From assembly GCA_016702555.1 (NCBI GenBank), contig JADJDV010000007.1, forward strand, positions 62,001 through 126,000: DNA of 64,000 nt. The letters are read 5' to 3'. The notes beneath the pieces were generated by a model. It searched no databases, was not told the origin of the DNA, and saw only the letters and a program-made list of their open reading frames with translations. The position numbers and the translations under genes were made by a program. Shown here in pieces: positions 33,431 through 43,560 of the stretch; the first letter of the stretch is position 1; the number at the start of each line of letters is the position of its first letter. The DNA comes from Burkholderiales bacterium. Its GTDB lineage: Bacteria > Pseudomonadota > Gammaproteobacteria > Burkholderiales > Burkholderiaceae_C.

Positions 33431-34711
33431 ATGAATGCTCCGAATGTTGCCGAAACCATGCAATTGCTGGGCCTGCAGGCCCGCCAGGCCTCGCGCGCCA
33501 TGGCGCGCTCGGGCGCGGCGGCGCGCAACCAGGTGCTGCGCGAACTGGCACGACTGCTGCGCACCAGCGCCGATGCGCTGCAAGACGCCAACCAGGACGA
33601 CCTGTCGCGCGCCCAGGCCGCCGGTCTGGCTGAACCGATGGTCGATCGCCTGAAGCTGACGCCCAAGGTGATCGAGACCTGCGCCCAGGGTTGCGAGCAG
33701 CTGGCGGCGATGCCGGACATCATCGGCGACATCCTTGGCCTGAAGCAGCAGCCCAGCGGTATCCGCGTTGGCCAGATGCGGGTGCCGATCGGCGTGTTCG
33801 GCATGATTTACGAGAGCCGGCCCAACGTGACGATCGAGGCCGCCTCCCTGAGCATCAAGAGTGGCAACGCCTGCATCCTGCGCGGCGGCAGCGAGGCGAT
33901 CCAGTCCAACCAGGCGCTGGCGACGCTGGTGCAGCAGGCGCTGGAAGCGGCCGGGCTGCCGCGCGAGGCGGTGCAGTTGGTGCCGACCACCGACCGCGCC
34001 GCCGTCGGCTTGCTTGTAGCCATGCCGGACTTCGTCGATGTCATCATTCCGCGCGGCGGCAAGGGCCTGATCGAGCGCGTGAGCAGAGAGGCCAAGGTGC
34101 CGGTGATCAAGCACCTCGACGGCAACTGCCACACCTATGTGGACGATCCGTGCGATGTGGAACTGGCGCTGAAGGTGGCCGACAACGCCAAGACGCAGAA
34201 GTACAGCCCCTGCAACGCCACCGAGGGGCTGCTGGTGGCGCGTGGCGTGGCGCCCGAGTTCCTGCCGCGCATCGGCGCCATCTACGCCACCAAGGGCGTG
34301 GAGATGCGCGGCGATGCGGAATCGCTCAAGCTGTTGGCGGATGTGCCCGGTGCCACGCTGGCGGCCGCGACCGAGCAGGACTGGGGCGAGGAGTACCTGG
34401 CGCCGGTGATCAGCATCAAGATTGTCGGGGGCCTGGACGAGGCGATCGAGCACATCAATCGCTATTCCAGCCACCACACCGACGCCATCCTGACCAACGA
34501 CCACCGCCATGCGCAGCGCTTTTTGCGCGAGGTCGATTCGGCCAGCGTCATGGTCAACGCGAGCACGCGCTTTGCCGACGGCTTCGAGTACGGGCTGGGT
34601 GCCGAAATCGGCATCAGCACCGACAAGTTCCACGCCCGCGGCCCGGTCGGCATCGAGGGCCTGACCTCGCTGAAATGGGTGGTGCTGGGCGAAGGCGAAG
34701 TGCGGGGCTGA
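33431..34711 (+). CDS. proA: Glutamate-5-semialdehyde dehydrogenase
   Basis: The 426-residue enzyme reduces glutamyl-5-phosphate in proline synthesis. It has the nucleotide pattern KSGNACILRGGSEAI and the catalytic cysteine in SPCNATEGLLV. The end runs DKFHARGPVGIEGLTSLKWV, a typical ProA finish. It is convergent with ktrA. Confidence 0.95.
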   Translation: MNAPNVAETMQLLGLQARQASRAMARSGAAARNQVLRELARLLRTSADALQDANQDDLSRAQAAGLAEPMVDRLKLTPKVIETCAQGCEQLAAMPDIIGDILGLKQQPSGIRVGQMRVPIGVFGMIYESRPNVTIEAASLSIKSGNACILRGGSEAIQSNQALATLVQQALEAAGLPREAVQLVPTTDRAAVGLLVAMPDFVDVIIPRGGKGLIERVSREAKVPVIKHLDGNCHTYVDDPCDVELALKVADNAKTQKYSPCNATEGLLVARGVAPEFLPRIGAIYATKGVEMRGDAESLKLLADVPGATLAAATEQDWGEEYLAPVISIKIVGGLDEAIEHINRYSSHHTDAILTNDHRHAQRFLREVDSASVMVNASTRFADGFEYGLGAEIGISTDKFHARGPVGIEGLTSLKWVVLGEGEVRG

Positions 34712-34724
34712 TCACCCATTAGCC

Positions 34725-35420
34725 TCAGGTCATCCCTGCGAAGCGCTCCACATCGGTGGTGGCGCCCGCCACCACCAGCAGGTCGTCGGCCTCCACCACG
34801 GTTTCTGGCTGCGCGTAGATGAAGTTTTGGTTCAGCCGCTTGATGCCGACCACCGTGACCAGCTTGCTCTGGCGGATGCGCGACTCCGACAGCGGCTTGC
34901 CGTGCATCTCGGCCGGCGCGCGCGTCTTGGCAATCGCAAAGCCGTCCAGGAATTCGATGAAGTCGATCATCTTGCCGGTGACCAGGTGCGCCACGCGCTC
35001 GCCCATGTCGGCTTCTGGAAAGATCACGTGGTGCGCGCCCAGCCGTTCGACGATGCGCGCGTGCTGGGCCGTGGCCGCCTTGACCCAGATGTCGGCAATG
35101 CCCATCTGACTGAGGTTGAGCACCGTCAGCACGCTGGCTTCCAGGCCCTGGCCGATGGCCACCACCACGTGCGAGAAGCTGTGCGCATCCAGCTGGCGCA
35201 GCGTGTCGGCGTCGGTGCAGTCGGCCTGCACCACGTTGGGCAGCTCCTGCGCCACCGCTTCGACCACCGCCAGGCGCGCATCCACGGCCAACACCTCGTG
35301 TCCCAGCCGCACCAGCGAACGCGCCACCGCCAGACCAAAGCGGCCCAGGCCAATCACCATGATCGAATCGGTCTGGCTGGCCAGCCGGCGCGCGGCGCTG
35401 CTCTTGAACTTATCCAACAA
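34725..35420 (-). CDS. ktrA: Potassium channel regulatory subunit KtrA/TrkA
   Basis: The 231-residue cytoplasmic regulator has an N-terminal RCK Rossmann domain (MVIGLGRFGLAVARSLVRLG then VLAVDA) and a C-terminal RCK_C domain. It gates the Ktr potassium transporter upstream on the same strand, which overlaps it by about 11 bases. Binding of ATP/ADP is family knowledge. Confidence 0.92.
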   Translation of the reverse strand: MLDKFKSSAARRLASQTDSIMVIGLGRFGLAVARSLVRLGHEVLAVDARLAVVEAVAQELPNVVQADCTDADTLRQLDAHSFSHVVVAIGQGLEASVLTVLNLSQMGIADIWVKAATAQHARIVERLGAHHVIFPEADMGERVAHLVTGKMIDFIEFLDGFAIAKTRAPAEMHGKPLSESRIRQSKLVTVVGIKRLNQNFIYAQPETVVEADDLLVVAGATTDVERFAGMT

Positions 35421-36800
35421 GGGGCTTCTCCTCGGGGTAACGAATGCGCGAGCGGTGCGAACGCGCGGCCAGCGCCACCGCCAGCGTGATGACGCCGACG
35501 CGGCCTGAGAACATCAGCAGCAGCAGCACCATCTGCGCCGCCGGCGGCAAGGATGCGGTGATGCCGGTCGACAGGCCCACGTTGCCCGCCGCCGACACCA
35601 CCTCGAACAGCACTTTCTCGTAGCGCTCCTCGGTCATCGGCATCACCACCAGCAGGCCGACCACGATGACGCCGGCAGACAGCACCAGGATGGTCAACGC
35701 CTGGCGCAGCACGGCGGGCGTGATGCGGCGGCCGCGGAACTCGGTGTCCGCGTTGCCGCGGATCTCGCTCCACACCGCCACCAACAGGACAAAGAAGGTG
35801 GTCACCTTCACGCCGCCGCCGGTGCCGGCGCTGCCGGCACCGATGAACATCAGCAGGTAGTGCACGACGAAGGAATCGTCGGTCATGGCGCCGGTGTCGA
35901 TGGCGTTGAAGCCCACCGAGCGCGCCGCCACCGAGGTGAACACCGAGGCCAGCAGCTGGTGCGGCAGATCCAGCGCGCCCAGCGTCTTCGGGTTGTGCCA
36001 CTCGGCGATCCAGATCAGCAACGCCCCCCCGTCACCAGCACCAGCGAGCCCCACAGCGTGAGCACGGTGTGCATCGAGTAGTGATGCTCTGGCCGACGCC
36101 GATAGTACCACAGCTCGTGAATCACCGGAAAGCCCAGGCCGCCGATGACGATGGCCATCATCACCGGCACCAGCACCCAGCCGTCGCGCACAAACTGCGA
36201 CAGGCTGTCGCCCCAGAGCGCGAAGCCGGCGTTGCAAAAACCCGAGATGGCATGGAACACGCCATGCCACGCCGCCGCACCCCAGGGCATGCCGTGGCCC
36301 AGCGCAAAGCGCAGCGTGAGCCACACGGCCACCAGCGATTCCACCGTCAGCGTGACGATGAACACCACGCGCGCCACGCTGCCGACGTCGCCCAGCGACA
36401 GCGAGCGCGTCTCGGCCTGCAGCAGCAGGCGCGAGCGCAGCCGCATGGCGCCGCCGGCCCACAGGATGAGCAGCGTGGCCGAGGTCATCATGCCGAAGCC
36501 GCCCAGCTGGATCATGCACAGGATGGCTGCCTGGCCGAAGCCCGACCAGTAGGTGCCGGTATCGACGATGGACAAGCCGTTGATGCACACCGCCGACCAG
36601 GCGGTGAACATCGCCGTCATGAAAGGCGCGCTGCCCGGCTCGGCGCGCGAGATCGGCAGCAGCAGCACCAGCGTGCCGAGCGCGATGACGCTCAAAAACG
36701 CGCACACCAACACCAGCGCGGGGTGCCATTCGCGCTTGGCGCGCACCGGCGCAGCGCCCGTCGGGGCGCGGGCGTTCAGCTTGTCAGGCACGTGGCTCAT
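35410..36800 (-). CDS. ktrB: Ktr potassium transporter membrane subunit, frameshifted
   Basis: The TrkH/KtrB membrane protein is split over two frames. The first (starting MSHVPDKLNAR at 36800) runs to LWGSLVLVTGG, then hits a stop. The rest (ALLIWIAEWHNPKTLG onward, with filter-like SAGNVGLSTGI) is in the other frame. One missing G in a run of seven (36024-36030 on the + strand as C7) would restore a continuous ~463-residue protein. It may be a sequencing error, a real pseudogene or a phase-variable site. Confidence 0.85.
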
Positions 36801-36922
36801 GGGTGGCTGCGATATTAGTGGCTTTGCGCCCCGCCCAACCCGTGCCGCGCCAGGCGGCCAAAAAAGACGTGCACGCCGAGCCCTACAATGAATCGTTCAA
36901 CTGTCTGGATCGCTTCGGCCGC

Positions 36923-38215
36923 ATGGTTCCCCACCTCGTCACCGCGCTCACCGGCCCCATCAATGAGCTGGAGCAGCGCATCCTCGACGCCACGCCGGTG
37001 ATCGAGCGCTGGTTCCGCCTGGAATGGATGGAGCACACGCCGCCGCTGTACTGCTCGGTCGACATCCGCAACGCCGGCTTCAAGCTGGCCCCGGTGGACA
37101 CCAACCTGTACCCCGACGGCTGGCACAACCTGTCGCCTGAGGTGCTGCCGCTGGCGGTGCAGGCGGCGCAGGCGGCGATCGAGAAGATCTGCCCCGAGGC
37201 GCGCAACCTGCTGATCGTGCCGGAGAACGGCAAGCTGTCGAGCTTCTACCTGGCCAGCCTGCAGCGGCTGCAGGAGATCTTCCGCATGGCCGGGCTGAAC
37301 GTGCGCTTCGGCTCGATCGATCCCGCGGTCAAGCGCAGCAGCCAACTCAGCCTGCCGGACGGCGAGAAACTGACGCTGGAGCCGGCGCAACGCACGCGCT
37401 ACCGGGTCGGGCTGAAGCACTTCGATCCCTGCACCATCCTGCTCAACAACGATCTGGCGGCGGGCACGCCCGGCATCCTGGAAGACCTGCACGACCAGTA
37501 CCTGCTGCCACCGCTGCAGGCCGGCTGGACCATCCGCCGCAAGAGCCGCCACTTCCAGTGCTATGAGGAAGTGAGCAAGCGTTTCGGCAAGCTGATCGGC
37601 GTCGATCCCTGGTTGATCAACCCGATGTTCAGCAGCTGCGGCGAGCTCGACATCCGCGAGCCCGACGGCGCCGAATGCCTGCGCACCCACGTCGACGCGC
37701 TGCTGACCAAGGTGCGCCGCAAGTACAAGGAATACGGCATCAACGAGAAGCCCTTCGTCGTCGTCAAGGCCGACCAGGGTGCGCACGGCATGGGCATCAT
37801 GACGGTGCGCGACGTGCGCGATCTGGAGCCGTTGGGGCGCAAGCCGGCGCGCGGCAAGGCCGGTGCGGCGGTGGTACCACGCGGCGAGGTGATCATCCAG
37901 GAAGGCGTGCTGACCAACGAGCGCATCCACGACGCCGTGGCCGAGCCGGTGGTCTACATGATCGACCGCTACGTGGTGGGCGGCTTCTACCGTGTGCACG
38001 CCGAGCGCGGCGTGGACGAGAACCTGAACGCGCCCGGCGCGCGCTTCGTGCCGCTGGCCTTCGCTGGCGGGGCGCAGCTGCCGCGCCCCGGCGCCAAGGG
38101 CGCAGCCAGCGCGCCCAACCGCTTCTACATGTACGGCGTGATCGGTCGCCTGGCCATGGTGGCGGCCAGCTACGAGCTGGAAGCGACCGACCCCGAACTG
38201 CAGGCGATGGGTTAG
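36923..38215 (+). CDS. gshA: Glutamate-cysteine ligase (proteobacterial ATP-grasp type)
   Basis: The 430-residue enzyme makes gamma-glutamylcysteine, the first step of glutathione synthesis. It begins MVPHLVTALTGPINELEQRI and shows RWFRLEWMEHTPPLYCSVD, INPMFSSCGELDIREP and VVVKADQGAHGMGIMTV. It belongs to the betaproteobacterial family, not the classical E. coli GshA. An in-frame start further upstream is unlikely because it would add unrelated residues overlapping the ktrB promoter region. gshB lies 6.3 kb downstream, separated by an insertion. Confidence 0.92.
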   Translation: MVPHLVTALTGPINELEQRILDATPVIERWFRLEWMEHTPPLYCSVDIRNAGFKLAPVDTNLYPDGWHNLSPEVLPLAVQAAQAAIEKICPEARNLLIVPENGKLSSFYLASLQRLQEIFRMAGLNVRFGSIDPAVKRSSQLSLPDGEKLTLEPAQRTRYRVGLKHFDPCTILLNNDLAAGTPGILEDLHDQYLLPPLQAGWTIRRKSRHFQCYEEVSKRFGKLIGVDPWLINPMFSSCGELDIREPDGAECLRTHVDALLTKVRRKYKEYGINEKPFVVVKADQGAHGMGIMTVRDVRDLEPLGRKPARGKAGAAVVPRGEVIIQEGVLTNERIHDAVAEPVVYMIDRYVVGGFYRVHAERGVDENLNAPGARFVPLAFAGGAQLPRPGAKGAASAPNRFYMYGVIGRLAMVAASYELEATDPELQAMG

Positions 38216-38361
38216 GACGCCGCGCTCGTCGCGCTGTTGTCGCCGAGCGACACTCGGGGCAGTGCCGTCAGCCCGGGTGCATCCCGGCCAGCGCACAATA
38301 GCGGCCCCATTGCTCGCAGGCGCCGTGCCCAAACCCCAACAGCCAAGGGCCGGTGTGATTC

Positions 38362-40230
38362 GTGTCTGCTTCTAAATCGTCTCTGAGTGCGCTCACCATC
38401 GCCGCCATCGGCGTGGCATTTGGCGACATCGGTACCAGCGTGCTCTACACCATCAAGGAGGTGTTCGGCTCCGGGCACGTTGAGTTCACCCCCGAGAATG
38501 TCTACGGCATCCTGTCGATGGTGTTTTGGACGCTCACCACCATCGTGTCGATCAAGTACGTCGTGCTGGTCCTGCGCGCCGACAACAACGGCGAAGGCGG
38601 TTTGATCGCCATGCTCACGCTGGCCTCGCGCGCCGTCGCCGACCGCCCCGCACTGCGCAGCAAGATGCTGCTGGTGGGCATCTTCGGCGCCTGCCTGTTT
38701 TACGGCGATGGCGTGATCACGCCGGCCATCACGGTGTTGTCGGCGGTGGAAGGCTTGGAAGTGGTGTCGCCGGCGTTCAAGAACTGGGTGATCCCGCTCA
38801 CGCTGATCATCCTGTTCGGGCTGTTCTTTGTGCAAAAGCGCGGCACGGCCGACATCGGCAAGTTCTTCGGTCCGGTCATGATTCTGTGGCTGCTGGTGAT
38901 CGGCGCGCTGGGCTTGTGGCAAATTGTTGCGCACCCCGAAATCCTGTGGGCGCTGCTGCCCTGGTATGGCTGGAAATTCACCTGGCATCACCCCGGCATC
39001 ACCTTCATCATCCTGGGCGCCGTGGTGCTGTGCGTGACCGGCGCCGAAGCGCTGTACGCCGACATGGGCCACTTCGGGAAAAAGCCGATCCGCATCGCCT
39101 GGTTCTTCATCGCCATGCCCTGCCTGACGCTGAACTACTTCGGCCAGGGCGCGCTGCTGCTGGCCGACCCGAGCGCGGTGAAGAACCCGTTCTTCAATCT
39201 GGCGCCCGACTGGGGACAGATCCCGCTGGTGATCCTGGCCACGGCGGCGGCGGTGATCGCCTCGCAGGCGCTGATCTCGGGCGCCTTCAGCGTCACCAAG
39301 CAGGTGATCCAGCTCGGCTACCTGCCGCGCTTGCAGGTGCTGCACACCAGCGTCAAGGAGACGGGGCAAATCTACGTGCCCTTCGTCAACTGGATGCTGT
39401 TCGCCATGATCGTGCTGGCGGTCGGCATGTTCCGCTCGTCCAGCAACCTGGCGGCGGCCTACGGCATCGCGGTGACCACCGACATGCTGATCACCACCGT
39501 GCTCACCTTCTTCGTCATCCGCTACGCCTGGAAGCTGCCGCTGCTGCTGTGCCTGGGCGCCACCGGGCTGTTCTTCGTGGTCGACATCGCCTTCTGGGCC
39601 TCCAACCTGATGAAGCTGACGCACGGCGGCTGGTTTCCGCTGGCGATCGCCAGCGTGGTGTTTCTGCTGATGATCACCTGGAAGGATGGGCGCGCGCTGT
39701 TGTCGCAGTCGTTGCACGAGGCGTCGATTTCGCTCAAGGACTTTCTCGAATCGATCTTTATCGCACCACCCACTCGCGTGGCCGGCACGGCGGTGTTCCT
39801 GACCGTGGAGCCGGGCACGGTGCCCAACGCGCTGCTGCACAACCTGAAGCACAACAAGGTGCTGCACGAGCAGAACCTGTTCGTCACCGTGCGCAGCCAC
39901 GAGGTGCCCTGGATCGGCATGCAAAAGCGCCTGGAGGTGGAGCCGCTGGGACACGACTGCTGGCAGATCATCGTCAACTACGGCTTCAAGAACGACATCA
40001 ACCTGCCCAAGGCGCTGGGTCTGCTCACCGGGCGGGGGATCAAGTTGAACCCGATGACCACCAGTTACTTCCTCTCGCGCGACATCGTGGTGCCCATGCT
40101 GGGCAAGGGCATGGCCATGTGGCGTGAAAAGCTGTTCGCGCAAATGCACCACAGCGCCAGCGCGGCGGCCGAGTTCCTGAGCCTGCCGAGTAACGCCGTG
40201 GTGGAACTGGGGTCGAAGGTGGAGATTTAG
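38362..40230 (+). CDS. kup: Low-affinity potassium transporter Kup
   Basis: The 622-residue membrane protein has about 12 N-terminal helices and a cytoplasmic C-terminal domain. It begins SALTIAAIGVAFGDIGTSVL and contains GEGGLIAMLTLA and GALGLWQIVAH, typical of the KUP family. The start is GTG at 38362. A second potassium system, ktrA/ktrB, is close by. Confidence 0.94.
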   Translation: MSASKSSLSALTIAAIGVAFGDIGTSVLYTIKEVFGSGHVEFTPENVYGILSMVFWTLTTIVSIKYVVLVLRADNNGEGGLIAMLTLASRAVADRPALRSKMLLVGIFGACLFYGDGVITPAITVLSAVEGLEVVSPAFKNWVIPLTLIILFGLFFVQKRGTADIGKFFGPVMILWLLVIGALGLWQIVAHPEILWALLPWYGWKFTWHHPGITFIILGAVVLCVTGAEALYADMGHFGKKPIRIAWFFIAMPCLTLNYFGQGALLLADPSAVKNPFFNLAPDWGQIPLVILATAAAVIASQALISGAFSVTKQVIQLGYLPRLQVLHTSVKETGQIYVPFVNWMLFAMIVLAVGMFRSSSNLAAAYGIAVTTDMLITTVLTFFVIRYAWKLPLLLCLGATGLFFVVDIAFWASNLMKLTHGGWFPLAIASVVFLLMITWKDGRALLSQSLHEASISLKDFLESIFIAPPTRVAGTAVFLTVEPGTVPNALLHNLKHNKVLHEQNLFVTVRSHEVPWIGMQKRLEVEPLGHDCWQIIVNYGFKNDINLPKALGLLTGRGIKLNPMTTSYFLSRDIVVPMLGKGMAMWREKLFAQMHHSASAAAEFLSLPSNAVVELGSKVEI

Positions 40231-40232
40231 GT

Positions 40233-41198
40233 TCAGTCGGCCTCGATCTTCGACGCCTTGATCACGTTGGCCCACTCGGCGTAGTCGGCCTTGACCTTGT
40301 CGCCCAGTTGCGCGGGCGACTGGTAATCCGCCGTGGCGCCCTGCTCCAGTGCCTTTTGCTTGAAGGCCGGGTCGGCCATCACCTTCTGCACGTCGGCCGC
40401 CAGCTTGGTGGCGATGTCCTTGGGCACGGCGGCCGGTGCGAACAGCGCGAACCACGAGGTCGGCGTGAGCTTGGGATAGCCCGCCTCGGCCGTGGTCGGC
40501 ACCTCGGGCAGGCTGGGCAGGCGCTCCTTGCCGGTCACGGCCAGCACGCGCAGCTTGGCCGCTGCAATGTGCTGCATGAAGGGCGGCGCCGTGCCAAAGG
40601 TCAGCTGCACCTGGCCGGCCAGCAAATCCTGCAGCGCCGGGCCGGTGCCCTTGTACGGCACATGGACCATCTTGATGCCTGCCTGCTGCTCCAGCATGGC
40701 GCCCGTCACGTGCTGCAGCGAGCCGTTGCCGGACGAGGCGTAGTTGAGCTTGCCCGGGTGCGCCTTGGCGTAGGCCACCAGCTCGGCCAGCGTCTTCACC
40801 GGCACGTCGTCGCGCACCACGATGATCTGCGGCGCCGACAGCACGTTGGCAATCGGCTGGAAATCGGCCAGCTCCCACTGCCGCTGCTTCATCAGGTGCG
40901 GCGAGATGACGTGGTAGCCCGAGTACTGCATCAGCAGCGTGTAGCCATCGGCCGGCGCGCGCTTGACGATCGACGTCGCGATGGCGCCATTGCCCCCGGC
41001 CTTGTTGTCCACCACCACCTGCTGACCGACCACGCCGCTCAGGCCCTGCGCCAGCATGCGGCCGGCCAGGTCCGTGGTGCCGCCGGCGGAGGCCGGCACG
41101 ACCAGGGTGATGGGCTTGGCCGGATAGCCCTGCGCCAGGGCGCTGCTGGCCACCAAGGCGGCGGCCAGGGCGAGGAAGTGTTTGCGGGTCAGTGGCAT
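40233..41198 (-). CDS. Bug-family tripartite transporter solute-binding protein (next to HMGL/CaiB genes)
   Basis: The 321-residue periplasmic protein has a signal peptide (FLALAAALVASSALAQ) followed by YPAKPITLVVPASAGGTTDL, the Bug/TctC start. It should bind a carboxylate. It ends two bases from kup in convergent orientation. No TctA/TctB membrane genes are nearby, so the partner must be elsewhere. It begins after the HMGL-like gene, likely co-transcribed with the CoA enzymes. Confidence 0.92.
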   Translation of the reverse strand: MPLTRKHFLALAAALVASSALAQGYPAKPITLVVPASAGGTTDLAGRMLAQGLSGVVGQQVVVDNKAGGNGAIATSIVKRAPADGYTLLMQYSGYHVISPHLMKQRQWELADFQPIANVLSAPQIIVVRDDVPVKTLAELVAYAKAHPGKLNYASSGNGSLQHVTGAMLEQQAGIKMVHVPYKGTGPALQDLLAGQVQLTFGTAPPFMQHIAAAKLRVLAVTGKERLPSLPEVPTTAEAGYPKLTPTSWFALFAPAAVPKDIATKLAADVQKVMADPAFKQKALEQGATADYQSPAQLGDKVKADYAEWANVIKASKIEAD

Positions 41199-41231
41199 GG
41201 GGTGGTCTCCTGTTGAATCTCGAACAAAGGG

Positions 41232-42209
41232 TCAATGCTCGCGGGCCAGCGCGCGCTCGCGCACGGCGTCGAAATCGGTCGGCATCGGGTGCAGATCGAG
41301 CCGCCGACCGGCCTTGACGATCTGGCTCGGCACCTCGTGGCCGATCAGTGGCGGCAGGCGCTTGGCGGCGTGGATCAACCGGTCCAGATCGACGCCGGTG
41401 TCGTAGCCCATCAGCTGCAGCGCGTGCACGATCTCCTCGCTGCACACGTTGCCAGTCGCGCCCGGCGCATACGGGCAGCCGCCCAGGCCGCCGATCGAAG
41501 TGTCGAAGCGATCCGCGCCCGCATCGATGGCGGCCAGCACGTTGGCCAGGCCCATGCCGCGCGTGTTGTGGAAGTGCAGCGTCAATTCAATGCCGGGCCA
41601 GCGCTCGCGCGCCGCGCGCGTGATGGCGGCCACCTGCGTCGGATACGCCATGCCCGTGGTGTCGCACAGCGTCAGCCCCTGCACGCCCAAATCGACAAAG
41701 CGCTGCGCCCAGCCGAACACCTCGTGCTCGGCCACGTCGCCTTCCATCGGGCAGCCGAACACGCAGGACAGCGACACGTTCACCGGCACCTGGGCGGCCT
41801 GCGCCGTGCGAACCACCTCGGTCAGGCTGTTAAACGACTGCTTGCGCGTCATGCGCAGGTTGGCCAGGTTGTGCGTCTCGCTGGTGGACATCACCAGGTT
41901 CAGCTCGTCCGTCTTCGATTCAATGGCGCGCTCGGCGCCGCGCACGTTAGGCACCAGCGCGGTATAGACCACGCCCGGCACGCGTGCGATCTCGCGCATC
42001 ACGATTTCGGCGTCGCGCAGCGCCGGAATGGCCTTGGGCGAGGTGAAGGAAGTGACCTCGATCTTGGCCAGCCCTGTGTGCGAGAGCGCATCAATCAGCG
42101 CGATCTTGTCTTCAGTCGGCACGAACTGCGCCTCCATCTGCAGGCCATCGCGCGTGCCCACTTCCTGGATGTGGATGCGCCGGCCGGCGCCTTGCCAAGT
42201 GTGGCTCAT
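41232..42209 (-). CDS. HMG-CoA-lyase-like enzyme
   Basis: The 325-residue TIM-barrel lyase has RRIHIQEVGTRDGLQME, HFHNTRGMGLANVLA and the metal/catalytic signature GGLGGCPYAPGATGN. Family members cleave HMG-CoA or citramalyl-CoA-type substrates. The neighbouring CoA transferase and Bug protein suggest a branched hydroxy-dicarboxylate rather than leucine catabolism. It overlaps the CaiB gene by four bases. Confidence 0.88.
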   Translation of the reverse strand: MSHTWQGAGRRIHIQEVGTRDGLQMEAQFVPTEDKIALIDALSHTGLAKIEVTSFTSPKAIPALRDAEIVMREIARVPGVVYTALVPNVRGAERAIESKTDELNLVMSTSETHNLANLRMTRKQSFNSLTEVVRTAQAAQVPVNVSLSCVFGCPMEGDVAEHEVFGWAQRFVDLGVQGLTLCDTTGMAYPTQVAAITRAARERWPGIELTLHFHNTRGMGLANVLAAIDAGADRFDTSIGGLGGCPYAPGATGNVCSEEIVHALQLMGYDTGVDLDRLIHAAKRLPPLIGHEVPSQIVKAGRRLDLHPMPTDFDAVRERALAREH

Positions 42210-43411
42210 TGGATGATTTCCTTTTCACGCAACGCTGCGATCTGCGCGTCGCTCAAACCCATCTGGCGCAGCACCGCATCGGTGTCGTCGCCCACGTGCG
42301 GCGCGCTGCCGCGCACCGTGCCCGGCGTGGCCGAGAGCTTGGGCACGATGCCCGGCACTTCGACCGTGTCGCCGTCGCGCGTGGCTTGGCTCAGGATCAT
42401 GTCGCGCGCTCGGTAGTGCGGGTCTTCGGCGATGTCCTTGGCGGTGTAGACCTTGCCGGCGGGCACGCGCGCGGCGGCGAGTTGGTCCATCACCTGCCGC
42501 ACCGTCTGGCCTTGCGTCCACGCTTGAATAGCGGCGTCGATCTCGGCCACGCGCGCTACGCGGCCGGCGTTGTCGGCCAGGTCGGGCGCGGCGCCTAAGT
42601 CATCGCGGCCGATGGTGCTCATCAAGCGCTTGAAGATGCTGTCGCCATTGCCGGCCACCAGCACCCAGCCGTCGGTGCAGGCGTACGCGTTGCTCGGCGC
42701 AATGCCCGGCAGCGCGCTGCCGGCGGCCTCGCGCACGGCACCGAAGGCGCTGTACTCGGGGATCAGGCTTTCCATCACGTTGAACACCGCCTCGTGCAGC
42801 GCCACGTCGATCACCTGCCCGGCGCCCCCATGAACCTTGCGGTGGTACAGCGCCATCATCACGCCGATGACGCCGTGCAGCGCCGCCAGCGTGTCGCCAA
42901 TCGACACGCCCACGCGCACCGGCACGCGGCCTGGCTCGGCCGTCAGGTGGCGCAGGCCGCCCATGGCTTCGCCGATCACGCCAAAACCCGGCAGGTCGCG
43001 GTACGGCCCCGTCTGGCCGTAGCCGGAGATGCGCAAGATCACCAGGCCGGGGTTGAGCTGGTGCAGTTCATCCGGCGACATGCCCCAGGCTTCCAGCGTG
43101 CCGGGGCGGAAGTTCTCGATCAGCACGTCGGCCTCGGTGATCAGATCACGCGCCAGCTGCTGCCCTTCGGCCTGCCGCAGATCAATGGCCACCGAACGCT
43201 TGTTGCGCGACTGCACCTGCCACCAGACCGAGGTGCCGTTCTTGATCAGGCGCCAGTTGCGCAGCGGATCGCCCGCGCCGGGTGGCTCGATCTTGATGAC
43301 GTCGGCGCCGAATTCGCCCAGCGTCTTGCCGGCGAATGGTCCGGCGATGAGCTGGCCCATCTCGATTACGCGCACGCCGGCCAGGGCGGCGGGCGTCGTC
43401 GCTTGCTTCAT
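42206..43411 (-). CDS. CaiB/BaiF (family III) CoA transferase
   Basis: The 401-residue enzyme moves CoA between carboxylic acids. It has RVIEMGQLIAGPFAGKTLGE, the catalytic-aspartate pattern near LIENFRPGTLEAWGM and ISGYGQTGPYRDLPGFGVI. ATG 43411 is preferred over a longer start. It is the first gene of the three-gene set, divergent from the LysR regulator. Confidence 0.92.
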   Translation of the reverse strand: MKQATTPAALAGVRVIEMGQLIAGPFAGKTLGEFGADVIKIEPPGAGDPLRNWRLIKNGTSVWWQVQSRNKRSVAIDLRQAEGQQLARDLITEADVLIENFRPGTLEAWGMSPDELHQLNPGLVILRISGYGQTGPYRDLPGFGVIGEAMGGLRHLTAEPGRVPVRVGVSIGDTLAALHGVIGVMMALYHRKVHGGAGQVIDVALHEAVFNVMESLIPEYSAFGAVREAAGSALPGIAPSNAYACTDGWVLVAGNGDSIFKRLMSTIGRDDLGAAPDLADNAGRVARVAEIDAAIQAWTQGQTVRQVMDQLAAARVPAGKVYTAKDIAEDPHYRARDMILSQATRDGDTVEVPGIVPKLSATPGTVRGSAPHVGDDTDAVLRQMGLSDAQIAALREKEIIQ

Positions 43412-43560
43412 GTCGCCTGTCTCCTTATGTCGGACGGCCATCGCTGGACGGCATGGCCAATGTCATGGCGCCATCATCGCCCGGCTGTGGCCAGGTGCAA
43501 AGCGCTCATGCGGCACGCTGCCATCGCGTTTTGGCATGGCTGGCGCTACGATGCGGGCTC

